Part shown: positions 63,326 to 64,000 of the stretch, one piece after another
Position numbering within the stretch: position 1 is the stretch's first letter
Layout: each line of letters opens with the position of its first letter
Assembly: GCF_005144415.1 (NCBI RefSeq)
Contig: NZ_SWJE01000017.1
Coordinates: 106,762-170,761, forward strand
Length of the DNA stretch: 64,000 nucleotides
Source of the DNA: Trinickia terrae
Lineage (GTDB): Bacteria; Pseudomonadota; Gammaproteobacteria; Burkholderiales; Burkholderiaceae
Direction of reading: 5' to 3'
Position numbers and translations under genes: made by a program
The notes under the pieces: model-generated
Told to the model about the DNA's origin: nothing
Databases searched by the model: none
What the model saw: the letters and a program-made list of their open reading frames with translations, nothing else

Positions 63326-64000
63326 ATGACCCCCGAAAGTCTCATCGAGCAATACGGCCCGCGCGAGTCGATGGAGTACGACGTCGTGATCGTCGGCGGC
63401 GGCCCCGCGGGGCTCTCGGCGGCGATCCGCTTGAAGCAGCTGGCGGCGGAAAAGGGCGTCGAGATCGGCGTCTGCGTGCTGGAGAAGGGCTCGGAGATCG
63501 GCGCGCATATCCTCTCCGGCGCGGTGATGGACCCGCGAGCGCTGAATGAGCTGATGCCCGACTGGAAGGAAAAAGGCGCGCCTTTGAACGTCGCGGTGAC
63601 CGAGGACCGCTTCCTCTTTCTCACCGAGACAGGCGCCGTCAAGACCCCGAACTGGGCGCTGCCCGACAACTTCAAGAACCACGGCAACTACGTGATCAGC
63701 CTCGCCAACGTCACGCGCTGGCTGGGGCAGCAGGCCGAAGCGCTTGGCGTCGAGATCTTTCCGGGCTTTCCGGCTGCGGAAGTGCTTTACAACGACGACG
63801 GCTCGGTGAAAGGCGTCGTCACCGGCAACCTGGGCGTCGGCCGCGACGGCGAGCCCACCGAGAACTTCCAGCTCGGCATGGAGCTGCACGCCAAATACAC
63901 GCTCTTCTGCGAAGGCTGCCGCGGGCACCTGGGCCGCCAGCTCAACGAGACCTTCAAGCTCAATAAGGACGCCGACCCGCAGGTCTACGGCATCGGCATC
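63326..64000 (+). CDS. Electron transfer flavoprotein-ubiquinone oxidoreductase, N-terminal part
   Basis: The frame from ATG 63326 (GAGGAG upstream) is open to the window edge: 225 residues visible, about 40% of the expected ~555. FAD-binding VVIVGGGPAGLSAAIRLKQL (20-39) is followed by GVCVLEKGSEIGAHILSGAV, then ELMPDWKEKGAPLNVAVTED and FCEGCRGHLGRQLNETFKL. ETF-QO passes electrons from acyl-CoA dehydrogenases via ETF to ubiquinone at the inner membrane. It is divergent from an SDR. Confidence 0.95.
   Translation, partial: MTPESLIEQYGPRESMEYDVVIVGGGPAGLSAAIRLKQLAAEKGVEIGVCVLEKGSEIGAHILSGAVMDPRALNELMPDWKEKGAPLNVAVTEDRFLFLTETGAVKTPNWALPDNFKNHGNYVISLANVTRWLGQQAEALGVEIFPGFPAAEVLYNDDGSVKGVVTGNLGVGRDGEPTENFQLGMELHAKYTLFCEGCRGHLGRQLNETFKLNKDADPQVYGIGI

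Overview
The window is high-GC DNA typical of a beta-proteobacterium of the Burkholderiaceae (Burkholderia sensu lato: Burkholderia, Paraburkholderia, Trinickia, Caballeronia). Pointers are the rluB-scpB pair, two PHB phasins, DUF2844/DUF3443 secreted proteins, a Burkholderia-type porin, IHF-alpha with an N-terminal extension, and the thrS-infC-rpmI-rplT-pheST-ihfA-merR order. The genus call is inference from gene content; no 16S gene is present.

Layout. 0-4 kb: the start of rluB (running off the left edge), scpB, an aminotransferase and a LysR regulator, all on the minus strand. 4-9.4 kb: an orphan transposase-derived HTH protein, several small secreted or cytosolic proteins, a DUF218 membrane protein and bamC. 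9.8-13.6 kb: the DUF2844/DUF3443 pair, a TetR/isochorismatase-like divergent pair, and two small proteins. 13.7-22 kb: a complete reductive pyrimidine catabolism operon (amidase, preT, preA, NCS1 permease, dihydropyrimidinase) with a divergent RutR-like regulator and a palindromic operator. 22-31 kb: LysR/pirin, FUSC and patatin genes, phasin, a 34-residue membrane microprotein, methyltransferase, UspA and an EF-G2-like GTPase. 31-35.6 kb: porin, membrane protein, aromatic-acid type MFS carrier, then a second phasin. 36-44.8 kb: a beta-galactan utilisation locus (LacI regulator, ABC importer, GH42, GH53) bracketed by two copies of one 20-bp palindromic operator. 45.3-56.6 kb: tRNA-Pro, the translation operon with an ATC-initiated infC, tRNA-Val, relA and ridA. 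56.7-64 kb: an alpha/beta hydrolase, a group II intron inserted just past the scoAB terminator, scoAB with a divergent PAS-LuxR regulator, a thioesterase, an SDR and the start of ETF-ubiquinone oxidoreductase.

The most unusual signal is a family of 34-nt hairpins (15-bp stem, TGAA-type loop) found five times. Three copies sit directly before the ribosome binding site of unrelated genes, and the stems covary between copies. Other leads are a 30-codon leader ORF that overlaps the galactan operator and is coupled to the transporter ATPase gene, two pepsin-like DTGS motifs in the DUF3443 lipoprotein, a group II intron RT with YAED in place of YADD, and an EF-G paralog lacking normal G3 and G4 residues.
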